NCBI GenBank assembly: GCA_964529445.1
Contig: CAZGWJ010000050.1
Span: 1-18,908, forward strand
Direction: 5' to 3'
From: CAZGWJ01 sp964529445
GTDB taxonomy: Bacteria > Oederibacteriota > Muellerivitia > Muellerivitales > Muellerivitaceae
DNA: 18,908 nucleotides
The position numbers and the translations under genes are program-made. The stretch's first letter is position 1; each line of letters opens with the position of its first letter. A model generated the notes under the pieces. That model saw only the letters and a list, made by a program, of their open reading frames with translations, was not told where the DNA came from and searched no databases. This document shows positions 1 to 6,738 of the stretch, in pieces.

Positions 1-192
1 GGCCTGGGGCAGCATTTCGAGCGAAACGCTCCTGCGTGCCTGCGAGGCCCGGCGTTCCTGCCATCGCTTCCAGAGCCCCGGGGAGCGATCCTTCCGCGAG
101 GTGGACAGCAGCATCGGGATGTGCACGTGCCGTCGTACCAGGAGGAAAACGGCCAGGGCGGCGCTTCCCGCGGCGAGAGGGGCCAGGATCAT
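1..192 (-). CDS. Start of an unidentified membrane protein, cut by the window edge
   Basis: Only the first 64 residues are inside the window. The ATG at 192 shares the ATGA of the upstream lipoprotein's stop codon, so the two genes are translationally coupled. Residues 1-19 form one hydrophobic segment (MILAPLAAGSAALAVFLLV) followed by a basic stretch rich in Arg and Lys (RRH, then KDR, WKRWQERR, ARR), so the positive-inside rule puts the following part in the cytoplasm. The last residues read SLEMLPQA, reminiscent of the conserved LPxAL segment that opens the T2SSF (GspF/TadB/TadC) domain after an N-terminal membrane helix. That identification is inference from a very short match and needs the sequence to the left. 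It could equally be an unrelated membrane protein. Confidence 0.5.
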   Translation of the reverse strand, partial: MILAPLAAGSAALAVFLLVRRHVHIPMLLSTSRKDRSPGLWKRWQERRASQARRSVSLEMLPQA

Positions 193-893
193 TTTCCCAT
201 CCCCGCTCGAGAGGCGGCTTCCAGCCGTTTGAGGGACAACTCGATCGCTGCCGCGATAGCAGGGTCCCGGCTCATCTTCGAGAGCTTTTCCAGTTCGGGA
301 CGCGCCATCTGCGGGTCGTCCAAGGACACATAGACGTTGACCACCTGCCACTGGGCCTGGACGGCCCAGGGATCCGTCGGGTACTGATCGACCGCCTCCC
401 GCCAGGACGTCAAGGCCCGGCCCGGGTCGTCCTGCTGGGCCCAACAGTTGCCCGTCTGGTACAAGGCATAGGCCCCCTGTCCCTGCTTTCCGTGGAGTTC
501 GAGGAGGGCACGGTACTGCCGGCGAGCCGGATCATAGAGGGAATCCAGGTAATAGCAATCGCCCAGGAGACGCAGGGCGGAGGCGCCGAGTCGGTGCCGT
601 GGCTGGGAGTCCACGAGAGTCTGGAGGGGCTGACGGGCCTTGCGAAAATCGAATCGGCCATGCGCCTGGAGATAGCCCTCCAGGAAAAGGGCCTCTTCGG
701 CGTAATTCGGCAACGGGACCCGCGAGGTCTGGTCCTGCAGTACGGCCAACGCCTTGTCATATTCTCCGAGCGAGACGTGGTTCTTCACGGTTCCCCACCA
801 GGGCGGCCCGGGAGGAGGGGACGGATGCTTCGACCCGCACCCGACCAGGAGGGACAGGAGCAAAAGGTAAAGGATCCATTGGCGCGGATTCAT
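189..893 (-). CDS. Outer-membrane lipoprotein with TPR-like repeats
   Basis: The 234-residue protein begins with a short N-region, a Leu-rich helix and a lipobox, LLVG then Cys19, so it should be lipidated by Lgt/Lsp and held at the membrane. A Pro-rich linker (PSPPPGPPWW) follows. The rest is helical with repeated Ala/Tyr/Leu patterns: GEYDKALAVLQ near residue 43, ALRLLGDCYY near 107, AYALYQTGNCW near 142 and DPGRALTSWREAV near 156. These resemble the TPR repeats of BamD, YbgF or TadD-type lipoproteins. The start at 893 is preceded by AAGGAG at 7-base spacing. It follows argS after about 100 bases containing a strong hairpin, and overlaps the next gene by 4 bases. Such proteins usually scaffold an envelope complex. 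Which complex is not shown, though a secretion or pilus machine would fit if the next gene is T2SSF-like. Confidence 0.75.
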   Translation of the reverse strand: MNPRQWILYLLLLSLLVGCGSKHPSPPPGPPWWGTVKNHVSLGEYDKALAVLQDQTSRVPLPNYAEEALFLEGYLQAHGRFDFRKARQPLQTLVDSQPRHRLGASALRLLGDCYYLDSLYDPARRQYRALLELHGKQGQGAYALYQTGNCWAQQDDPGRALTSWREAVDQYPTDPWAVQAQWQVVNVYVSLDDPQMARPELEKLSKMSRDPAIAAAIELSLKRLEAASRAGMGK

Positions 894-950
894 TCAACGC
901 TCCTTGGGGAATGACCACCCATTAGCCCGTCGATGTCCACCCGATCAACG

Positions 951-968
951 GGTCCGTGCGGACGGACC
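951..968 (-). terminator. Strong 7-bp hairpin after argS
   Basis: The minus strand reads GGTCCGT, loop CCGC, ACGGACC: a perfect seven-pair stem with a four-base loop, 25 bases after the argS stop. No run of U follows, so it is not a classical Rho-independent terminator. It may stabilise the argS mRNA end, cause partial termination, or lie in the leader of the following lipoprotein gene. Confidence 0.35.
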
Positions 969-993
969 GGCTCCTGGGTTTTTCGGGTCCGGA

Positions 994-2661
994 TCACATC
1001 CGCTCGGGCGCGGAAACACCCAGGAGGAAGAGGCCGTTCCGAAGGACCTGCCGGACGCCCTCGGCGAGTGCGGCCCGTGCCTGGTCCAGACCGTCGGGAG
1101 CGCCGAGGATGCGGTGCTTTCCGTAAAAGACGTGGAAATCGGCCGCCAATCCCTGAAGGAAAGTCACGATGCGATGCGGTTCCAACGCCCGGGCACTGCC
1201 GGCCACCCACTCCGGATACTCCCAGATCCTCTTGAGAAGGATCCGTTCCTCCGGCTCCGTAAGACGCCCGTAATAGACGCCTTCGCGGTCGGCTTCCACG
1301 CCGTGTTCAGCGGCCTTGCCCAGGAGACTGCAGATCCGGGCATGGGCGTATTGGACGTAGAAGACGGGATTCTCGTCGCTCTGCTTCTTGGCCACCTCGA
1401 GGTCGAAATCCAGGTGCGCGCTGGCGCCCCTCATGTTGAAGAAGAAGCGCGCGGCGTCCTTCCCGACCTCGTCCACGAGTTCGTCCATCGTGATGAAGCG
1501 GCCTTCCCTCTTGGACATCTTGAACTTCTCGCCTCCGTGCAGGAGGTTGACCTGCTGCGCGATGAGAACCTCGAAACTGCCGCCGAACATCCCGGAGGCC
1601 GCCAGGGCCGATTTCATCCGTTGGATGTGGCCGTGGTGGTCGGGACCCCAGATATCCACCAACCGGTCGTACCCCCGATCGTGCTTGTCCAGGTGGTAGG
1701 CGATGTCGGGCGCGAAATACGCGGGCGATCCGTCGCGCTTGATGAGGACCTCGTCCTTGGGCGCCCCGTGCTCCGAGACCTTGAGCCAGAGGGCGCCTTC
1801 CGATTCGTAGGTGAGCCCCTTCTCCTTCAAGGCCGCCACGCAACGGTCCACTTTCCCCGTTTCGCGAAGTTCCTTTTGCTCCGAGTAGAACTGGTCGAAA
1901 ACCACGTCGTAACGCGCGAGGGAGGCCTGGTGCCAAGCGATCACCTTCGCCATGCCGGCGGTCCCGAGTTCGCCCGCCAACCCCACCGGGACGGACTCGA
2001 TGCGGCGGCTCCAATCGGCATCGGCCAGGAATTCGCGTGCCAGATCCTCCATGTAGGCGCCCTGGTAACCGCCCTCCGGGGCGTCGGCCTTCTCGCCCTT
2101 CACCCGGCGGCAGGCGGCCAGAAGGGACTCGCCGAACAGGCGCGCCTGGACCCCCGCGTCGTTGACGTAGTATTCGCAGTGGACCTTCGCGCCGGAAGCC
2201 CGCAGGAGGCGCGCCATCGAATCGCCCAATGCGGCCGCCCGGGCGCTCACGACGTTCAAGGGACCCGTCGGATTGGCGCTCACGAATTCGAGGAGAACGC
2301 GATGGCCGGCCTCCTGGCGGTTGGCCCCGTACTCGGCGGCCCTTTCGAGGGCCGACTTCAGGTTCCCCCCCAGGATGCCGCTCTCCAGGTGGATGTTGAT
2401 GAAGCCGGGGGCGGCCGCCTCGACCTTCGCGACGAGTCGGGGATCCGCTTCCAGGCGCCCCAGGACCTCGCGGGCGATCTCCAAGGGGGGGCGCTTGAGA
2501 AGCCGGGCGAGGGCCATGGCCACCGGCGAGGACATGTCGCCGTGCCCGGGATCCTTCGGCGCCTCCAACGGCAGCGGCAGGTCGGAGGGGGCGAGTCCCT
2601 CGATGGCCTCTCTCAGGGAAGCGGCCAGTGATTCCTTGATTTGGAAGATCTCGGTGTCCAT
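994..2661 (-). CDS. argS: Arginyl-tRNA synthetase with atypical HIGH motif
   Basis: Class I aminoacyl-tRNA synthetase charging tRNA-Arg with arginine in the cytoplasm; 555 residues is normal for the family. The N-terminal Add-1 domain carries DPGHGDMSSPVA (about 37-48). The Rossmann core opens with EFVSANPTGPL (125-135), followed by NVVSARAAALGD where most bacterial ArgRS have HVGHGR, so both HIGH histidines are replaced (N136, S139). The rest of the core looks sound: EYYVNDAG (163-170), DIWGPDHHGH (337-346) and an intact KMSKREG (381-387). The C-terminal DALR anticodon-binding domain begins around FYVQYAHARI. It starts four bases after the stop of the winged-helix gene with no obvious Shine-Dalgarno sequence, suggesting translational coupling. 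The family assignment is secure; the motif change probably marks a lineage-specific subtype rather than a dead enzyme. Confidence 0.96.
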   Translation of the reverse strand: MDTEIFQIKESLAASLREAIEGLAPSDLPLPLEAPKDPGHGDMSSPVAMALARLLKRPPLEIAREVLGRLEADPRLVAKVEAAAPGFINIHLESGILGGNLKSALERAAEYGANRQEAGHRVLLEFVSANPTGPLNVVSARAAALGDSMARLLRASGAKVHCEYYVNDAGVQARLFGESLLAACRRVKGEKADAPEGGYQGAYMEDLAREFLADADWSRRIESVPVGLAGELGTAGMAKVIAWHQASLARYDVVFDQFYSEQKELRETGKVDRCVAALKEKGLTYESEGALWLKVSEHGAPKDEVLIKRDGSPAYFAPDIAYHLDKHDRGYDRLVDIWGPDHHGHIQRMKSALAASGMFGGSFEVLIAQQVNLLHGGEKFKMSKREGRFITMDELVDEVGKDAARFFFNMRGASAHLDFDLEVAKKQSDENPVFYVQYAHARICSLLGKAAEHGVEADREGVYYGRLTEPEERILLKRIWEYPEWVAGSARALEPHRIVTFLQGLAADFHVFYGKHRILGAPDGLDQARAALAEGVRQVLRNGLFLLGVSAPERM

Positions 2662-2665
2662 GGGA

Positions 2666-3031
2666 TCAGACGGGGTAATTGAGGAGGGTGAGATAGAGGA
2701 GGGAGCGGACCTTCGCCTCGACCTTGTCGAACTCGCCCTTGCGGCTGTCCAGGAAATCCTCGATGGTGACGACGAGTTCGTCGTTCGGGCAGATCAGGAA
2801 ATCGACGATTCGTTCGCCCTTCGAGTCGGTGACGATATTGGCCAGCCCGAGGCCCGACATCACCTGGATCTTGCTTTCGGCGGTCTCCTCGTTGGTGCCC
2901 AACAGGTCGCATACCACCGACATGGGGAAACGCGATCCGGTCACCCGGTACCAGATGGCCAGCAGGTTCCGTCCGGTCGGGTTGGAGAACAACTGCTTGA
3001 TGACCTGGCGGTCAGTCGGCGCTTCGGGCAT
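2666..3031 (-). CDS. Small winged-helix-like protein of unknown function
   Basis: This is a 121-residue soluble protein that I do not recognise as a named family. Residues 8-30 (QVIKQLFSNPTGRNLLAIWY and on) form an N-terminal helix pair. SVVCDLLGTNEETAESKIQ (39-57) looks like helix-turn-helix, and GLANIVTDSKGERIVDFLI looks like the beta wing, together resembling an ArsR-like winged helix. The C-terminus is helical and charged (EDFLDSRKGEFDKVEAKVR). The start overlaps the end of the LytR_C gene by 20 bases, with GGAG 7 bases before the ATG, and argS follows 4 bases after the stop, so it is co-translated with both. It could be a DNA-binding regulator or a protein-protein wHTH module. In several bacteria the slot after yqeK and a LytR_C gene holds rsfS, but this protein lacks RsfS motifs. 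Confidence 0.7.
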   Translation of the reverse strand: MPEAPTDRQVIKQLFSNPTGRNLLAIWYRVTGSRFPMSVVCDLLGTNEETAESKIQVMSGLGLANIVTDSKGERIVDFLICPNDELVVTIEDFLDSRKGEFDKVEAKVRSLLYLTLLNYPV

Positions 3032-3869
3032 TCATTCGCTCCAGTACTTTGCGGTAATCCCGGCCCACGATGACCGTCACATCGGCCTTACGGCGACCCG
3101 CAGGGACCTTCTCCACCGAGGACTCGGAGAAACCCATCTGTTCCAGGATCTCCTGGAGCACGACGGGAACACCCACCGAGGATTGAACCCTCGTGCTGCG
3201 ATAACGGTAACGAGGCGTGTTGCCGACGAAGAAGATGTCGATGCCGGGCCTTTTCAGGGCGCGGGCGATCCCGTCGGCGGCACCTTTTATACCACAATCG
3301 TTGAGTATTTCCACCTTCACGGCCGGCAGGATCGCCGGCGTGGGGGACGCTTGGCCCAACGGGTGCGTCTCGATCCAATCCTCGGGGTGCAGCTCGAGGC
3401 CGGCCCCCTTTCCGCTTTCCGGTGCCGGTGCCGTGACCTCATAGGCCGGGGAGGGGATCGGACCGGAGACAAGGGACAGATACCGTTTCACGCCACGGCC
3501 GATGTTCGAGACCGTGTCCTCGGCTTCCTTCGGGCCGCCGAGATACCAAGGCCAGTTGTTCCCTCCGCCCTTCTGGGCCGCCACGAAACGACAGCCGCCT
3601 GTTTCCCTCGCGAGAAGGATCAGCGGTCGCTTATCCCGTCGATCGACCGCCGAAACGACCGACTTCTTCTGCGACGCATCGAGACGGAGCGACTCCACCG
3701 CGGTCTCGCGCCCGTTCAGGTACAACCCGATGCGATAGGCCTCGACCTCCTTACCCTCCACCCTCAGGAGCAGGAGATCGACCGGAAAGCGGGACAAGGC
3801 CTTCTGGCTGGCCGCGGAAACGGCCGCCAGCAGGACCAGGACTCCCAGGATGCTTTTCCAGTTCCTCAT
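3012..3869 (-). CDS. Secreted or membrane-anchored LytR_C-domain protein
   Basis: The 285-residue protein has an N-terminal hydrophobic helix (about residues 6-20, ILGVLVLLAAVSAAS), a signal anchor or signal peptide. Residues 28-135 look like a degenerate LytR-CpsA-Psr-like alpha/beta region (VDLLLLRVEG, KRPLILLARE), but I do not see the Arg-rich catalytic motifs of LCP phosphotransferases. After a Pro/Gly-rich linker, residues 184-275 match the LytR_C domain: VKVEILNDCGIKGAADGIA, then FFVGNTPRYRYRSTRV and ADVTVIVGRDYR. LytR_C domains occur alone or after LCP domains and probably act at the cell wall; their exact role is not established. It begins in the ATGA of the yqeK stop and ends overlapping the winged-helix gene by 20 bases. 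The yqeK/LytR_C pairing is recurrent in bacterial genomes, supporting a functional unit. Confidence 0.8.
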   Translation of the reverse strand: MRNWKSILGVLVLLAAVSAASQKALSRFPVDLLLLRVEGKEVEAYRIGLYLNGRETAVESLRLDASQKKSVVSAVDRRDKRPLILLARETGGCRFVAAQKGGGNNWPWYLGGPKEAEDTVSNIGRGVKRYLSLVSGPIPSPAYEVTAPAPESGKGAGLELHPEDWIETHPLGQASPTPAILPAVKVEILNDCGIKGAADGIARALKRPGIDIFFVGNTPRYRYRSTRVQSSVGVPVVLQEILEQMGFSESSVEKVPAGRRKADVTVIVGRDYRKVLERMNARSAD

Positions 3870-4471
3870 GGGTTACTCCGCGGATTCTTCCCTGAACGTC
3901 GCATCAACCAATCTCGCGTCTCGAGGAGCCGGGGATGGACATCCTTCCCCCGGCGCCTCAGATGATCGTGGGACGAGGCCGCCTTGACCAAGGCGCCTAC
4001 CTCGAGGCCCCTTCGCGCCATGCGGCGCACCTTGTGGACACCCGAGAAATCGCGCCCCGGTTCGATGGTATCGGCCAGGAAAAGCAGGGTCTCCAACCGT
4101 CCCATCCGGGGTCGTCCCATCGTGTGGTGTCGGATCGCGGCCAGGACCTCGCGATCCCGGATTCCGAAGACCTTCCAGGCCAGGGCCGCTGCGGCAGGGC
4201 CATGCCTCAAGGCGGGAATGCGGCGTTCCCAACGGTCCCAACCGAAAGGCGTTCCCGCCATGATCCTCCGCATCCTAGCGGGTTTCATCTCCTTGGCCGC
4301 GTCGTGCAACCAGGCGGCCAATTCGGCCTTCAAAACCGGGAGGCCGTGCCTTCGCGCCAGCCGCTTCGAGCATCGTACGACCGATTTCACGTGCCGCAGA
4401 CGGTCCGGCGAAAGACGGGCGGAAACCCAGTCCCTCACTTCCCGGATCGTGACGAAATCGGCGTTCCTCAA
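3866..4471 (-). CDS. yqeK: YqeK-type HD-domain Ap4A hydrolase
   Basis: Symmetrical bis(5'-nucleosyl)-tetraphosphatase that splits diadenosine tetraphosphate into two ADP using an HD-domain metal site. The expected signature is complete: RHVKSV (26-31), WLHDAAKE (54-61, the HD pair), LRHGPAAAALA (88-98), IRHHTMGRP (113-121) and ETLLFLADTIEPGRDFSGV (127-145). The reading frame stays open far upstream over the permease, but homology begins only near residue 8. I therefore place the start at a TTG at 4471 that overlaps the permease stop (TTGA) with GGGA upstream, giving 201 residues; B. subtilis YqeK has 186. A GTG at 4438 is the alternative (190 residues). It overlaps the LytR_C gene by 4 bases. 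Usual partners nadD and rsfS are absent here. Confidence 0.85.
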   Translation of the reverse strand: MRNADFVTIREVRDWVSARLSPDRLRHVKSVVRCSKRLARRHGLPVLKAELAAWLHDAAKEMKPARMRRIMAGTPFGWDRWERRIPALRHGPAAAALAWKVFGIRDREVLAAIRHHTMGRPRMGRLETLLFLADTIEPGRDFSGVHKVRRMARRGLEVGALVKAASSHDHLRRRGKDVHPRLLETRDWLMRRSGKNPRSNP

Positions 4472-5418
4472 CCGTAGATCCCGGTGTAGGCGATACCCCG
4501 CACAAGGGTCCTCTGGAAAAAAGCGAGGATGAGAAGCGAAGGGATCGATCCCAGGGTCAGGGCCGCGATGACCACGTTCCAGGGTTCCCCCGTGGCAATG
4601 AGCTTCTGGATGCCGAGGACGAGGGGATAGGTGCCGGGATCGTTCAGGACGATGAGGGGCCAGAAGAAGCTGTTCCATGTGTTCACGAAGGCGAAGACCG
4701 AAAGGATCGCGAGAACGGGTTTTGACATCGGAAGGACGAACTGGCTGAAGATGCGCCATTCCCCGGCCGCATCGATGCGGGCGGCGTAGACGATCTCGTC
4801 CGGAATGGAATCGAAGTACTCCTTCATCAGCATGATGGAGAACGCCGAGAAGAGCGAGGGCAGGACCAGGCCCGGATAGGTGTCCAGGAGATTGATATTC
4901 GGGAGGGCCGGGCCGAACGGGAAGAACTTCATGACCAGGTACAGGGGGATGATCAGCACCTCGACGGGGATCATGAGACTGGTCAGGAAGAGGAAAAGCA
5001 CGAAGGGGGCGAACTTGAGCCGCAATTTGGACAGGGCGTAGGCCGCCATCGCGCAGATCAGGACCTGGCCGGTCACGACCCCGGCGCACATCAAAAAGGA
5101 ATTCAAAAGGTATCGGGCGAACGGCATGAGACGCAACGCTTCCCGGTAGTTCGATGCGTCCGCACTGCCTGGGAGGAAAGATTGGGGGATACGGTACATC
5201 TCCTCGGAGGTCCTGAAGGATCCCAGCACCATCCAGACCAGGGGGGCCAGGGTGACAAGGGCGCCGGCGACCAGGACGGCATAGGCCACCATGATCCAGA
5301 AACGAAGGGCCGGATCCCGACGATCCCGACGGGAAAGGATCCCGCGAACCTGCGATTCCCACACGAACGGATTCGGCCCAGGAGGGACCGGCTGTTTCAC
5401 GGTTTCCGCCTTATCCAT
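4468..5418 (-). CDS. Sugar ABC transporter permease, MalG type
   Basis: Inner-membrane permease of a carbohydrate-uptake (CUT1) ABC importer. The 316 residues comprise a cytoplasmic N-terminus of about 38 residues, TM1 near 39-63, FRTSEEMYRIPQSFLPGS (68-85) in the first periplasmic loop, and further TM segments near 103-130, 137-165, 185-200, 235-260 and 285-302. The cytoplasmic EAA loop that docks on the ATPase is clear: SIPDEIVYAARIDAAGEWRI, with Gly219 (204-223). The C-terminus FFQRTLVRGIAYTGIYG is the usual MalG-family ending (FQRxFVxGLxxGAVKG). It overlaps the MalF-type gene by 8 bases, with TGAGGCG upstream of the ATG. The sugar is not predictable from sequence. Confidence 0.93.
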   Translation of the reverse strand: MDKAETVKQPVPPGPNPFVWESQVRGILSRRDRRDPALRFWIMVAYAVLVAGALVTLAPLVWMVLGSFRTSEEMYRIPQSFLPGSADASNYREALRLMPFARYLLNSFLMCAGVVTGQVLICAMAAYALSKLRLKFAPFVLFLFLTSLMIPVEVLIIPLYLVMKFFPFGPALPNINLLDTYPGLVLPSLFSAFSIMLMKEYFDSIPDEIVYAARIDAAGEWRIFSQFVLPMSKPVLAILSVFAFVNTWNSFFWPLIVLNDPGTYPLVLGIQKLIATGEPWNVVIAALTLGSIPSLLILAFFQRTLVRGIAYTGIYG

Positions 5419-6679
5419 GGGCGCGCCTCAGCTGGATCATCCGGACGATCGAGAAGACCGCCAGGGCCAGGAACATCAGCATGGCCATGGCCGCCGCATA
5501 ACCCATGTCCATCGCGCCGAAGGCGGTCTTGTAGATGTAGGTTCCCAGGACCTCGGTTGCATGCATGGGAGCTCCGTTGGTCATGACATAGACTTCCGTG
5601 AAGATCTGGAAGGTGAGGAGGACCTGGATGATGAAAAGGATGCCCATCGCGGGACGCAACCAGGGCAGGGTGACGGAAACGAAACGGCGTGTCAAACCGG
5701 CGCCGTCCAGCTCGGCGGCCTCGTAGATCTCCTCGGGAATGTTCTGGAGGGCCGCATAGTAGATGAGCATGAACCAGCCCGTGTTCTTCCACGCGAACAT
5801 GAACACGATGGAAAGCAGGGCCAGGCGGGGATCCGTCAACCACCCGATGTGGGGATTCGGGATGCCGAGCAGGATGGCGATGGAAGCGTTCAGGATGCCG
5901 AACCCCTGGTCGAAGATCCATTTCCACAGGTTGGCGACGGGGATCACGGGAAGAATGAAGGGCAGGAGATAGATGAACTTGAGGAGACCCTTCCCTTTGG
6001 TCACTTCGTTCAGGAGAACGGCCAGGAGGATGGGCGGCCAGAAACCCACCACCAGGAAAAGGAGCGTGAAGGCCGTGGCGTTCACCACGGTCTGCCAGAA
6101 AAGGGGATCCGCGAGTGCCCGGCGGTAGTTGTCCAGGCCGACCGGAACGCTCTTCCCCAGGGGGTCGAAGTGGGTCAGACTGATCTGGAAACCCATGATC
6201 GTCGGGTACAGGTAGAAGAGCGCGAAGACGAGGAATGCCGGCAGGATGAACCATTGGGCCGCCGAGCGGTATCCGAAGGGATGCCAGGAGGAGTGTCCCG
6301 GGCGGATGGGACGGTCGGCCTCGACGGGTTTGTCGAAGATGGAGGCGGTCCGTCGCCGGTCGTGGATCTTCCCGGTCTGGCGCCTTTCGCGGATGATGCG
6401 GCGCGAGCGCTCCTCGACGCCCTCCTCCGCCTGACCGTGCAGGAAGGGTGACGCTTCCGCTTCCGGGGAAGGTCGTTCCGTCCCCCTCTCCGGAGGGAGC
6501 GGCTGGCTCAATTGATCCATCAGTCGGCGACGGGTTTCGTCGTCCTCGCTGGCGCCGCCATCCTGGATCTCAAGACCCAAGCCGCCCGTTTCCTTCTCCG
6601 GCTCGTCATAATACGACTTGGGTTTCTTGGGTTCCTCCTCATCGTCGTAGATGGAAAAGGGCTTGTAGGAATCGGCCAT
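5411..6679 (-). CDS. Sugar ABC transporter permease, MalF type, with long charged N-terminal extension
   Basis: Partner permease of the same importer. TM1 starts only at about residue 141 (AAQWFILPAFLVFALFYLYP), followed by ISLTHFDPL and FVGLDN-like VGLDNYRRAL (180-189). The EAA loop is at about 314-341 (IPEEIYEAAELDGAGLTRRF, conserved Gly326). The membrane part is about 280 residues, normal for the family. The first 138 residues are unusual: low complexity, rich in Asp/Glu/Lys/Arg/Pro and Tyr (YDDEEEPKKPKSYYDE), with a later basic part (RSRRIIRERR), probably disordered and cytoplasmic. The ATG is supported by AAGGAGG at 8-base spacing, so the extension is probably translated rather than a mis-called start. 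It lies 59 bases after the binding-protein gene, across a hairpin. Confidence 0.92.
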   Translation of the reverse strand: MADSYKPFSIYDDEEEPKKPKSYYDEPEKETGGLGLEIQDGGASEDDETRRRLMDQLSQPLPPERGTERPSPEAEASPFLHGQAEEGVEERSRRIIRERRQTGKIHDRRRTASIFDKPVEADRPIRPGHSSWHPFGYRSAAQWFILPAFLVFALFYLYPTIMGFQISLTHFDPLGKSVPVGLDNYRRALADPLFWQTVVNATAFTLLFLVVGFWPPILLAVLLNEVTKGKGLLKFIYLLPFILPVIPVANLWKWIFDQGFGILNASIAILLGIPNPHIGWLTDPRLALLSIVFMFAWKNTGWFMLIYYAALQNIPEEIYEAAELDGAGLTRRFVSVTLPWLRPAMGILFIIQVLLTFQIFTEVYVMTNGAPMHATEVLGTYIYKTAFGAMDMGYAAAMAMLMFLALAVFSIVRMIQLRRAHG

Positions 6680-6696
6680 TCAACTCCCTCCTTTCC

Positions 6697-6721
6697 GTGC
6701 CAGCCATCCCGGCCCCGGCAC
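6697..6721 (-). terminator. Intercistronic hairpin between binding protein and permease genes
   Basis: The minus strand reads GTGCC ... GGCAC, with further GC pairing inside (GGCC against GGCT), a 25-base stem-loop 17 bases after the binding-protein stop. It lacks a U-tract. In malE-malF and similar operons such structures protect the upstream mRNA and keep the binding protein in excess; here that role is inferred from position. Confidence 0.4.
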
Positions 6722-6738
6722 GAGTTTTGAACCCGCCT

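Noticed and set aside
36..914. Open frame of 292 codons on the plus strand opposite the lipoprotein gene
   Set aside because: No ribosome site or domain, and the minus strand encodes a lipoprotein with a good lipobox and Shine-Dalgarno.
904..2631. Long open frame of 575 codons on the plus strand opposite argS
   Set aside because: It mirrors the argS codons on the other strand, shows no recognisable domain, and the minus-strand product is an unmistakable ArgRS. Long antisense frames are expected in GC-rich DNA.
4472..5362. Upstream continuation of the yqeK frame across the MalG-type permease
   Set aside because: The translation there is Pro/Arg/Gly-rich without homology and overlaps a clear permease; YqeK similarity begins only near 4450, so the start was moved to the TTG at 4471.
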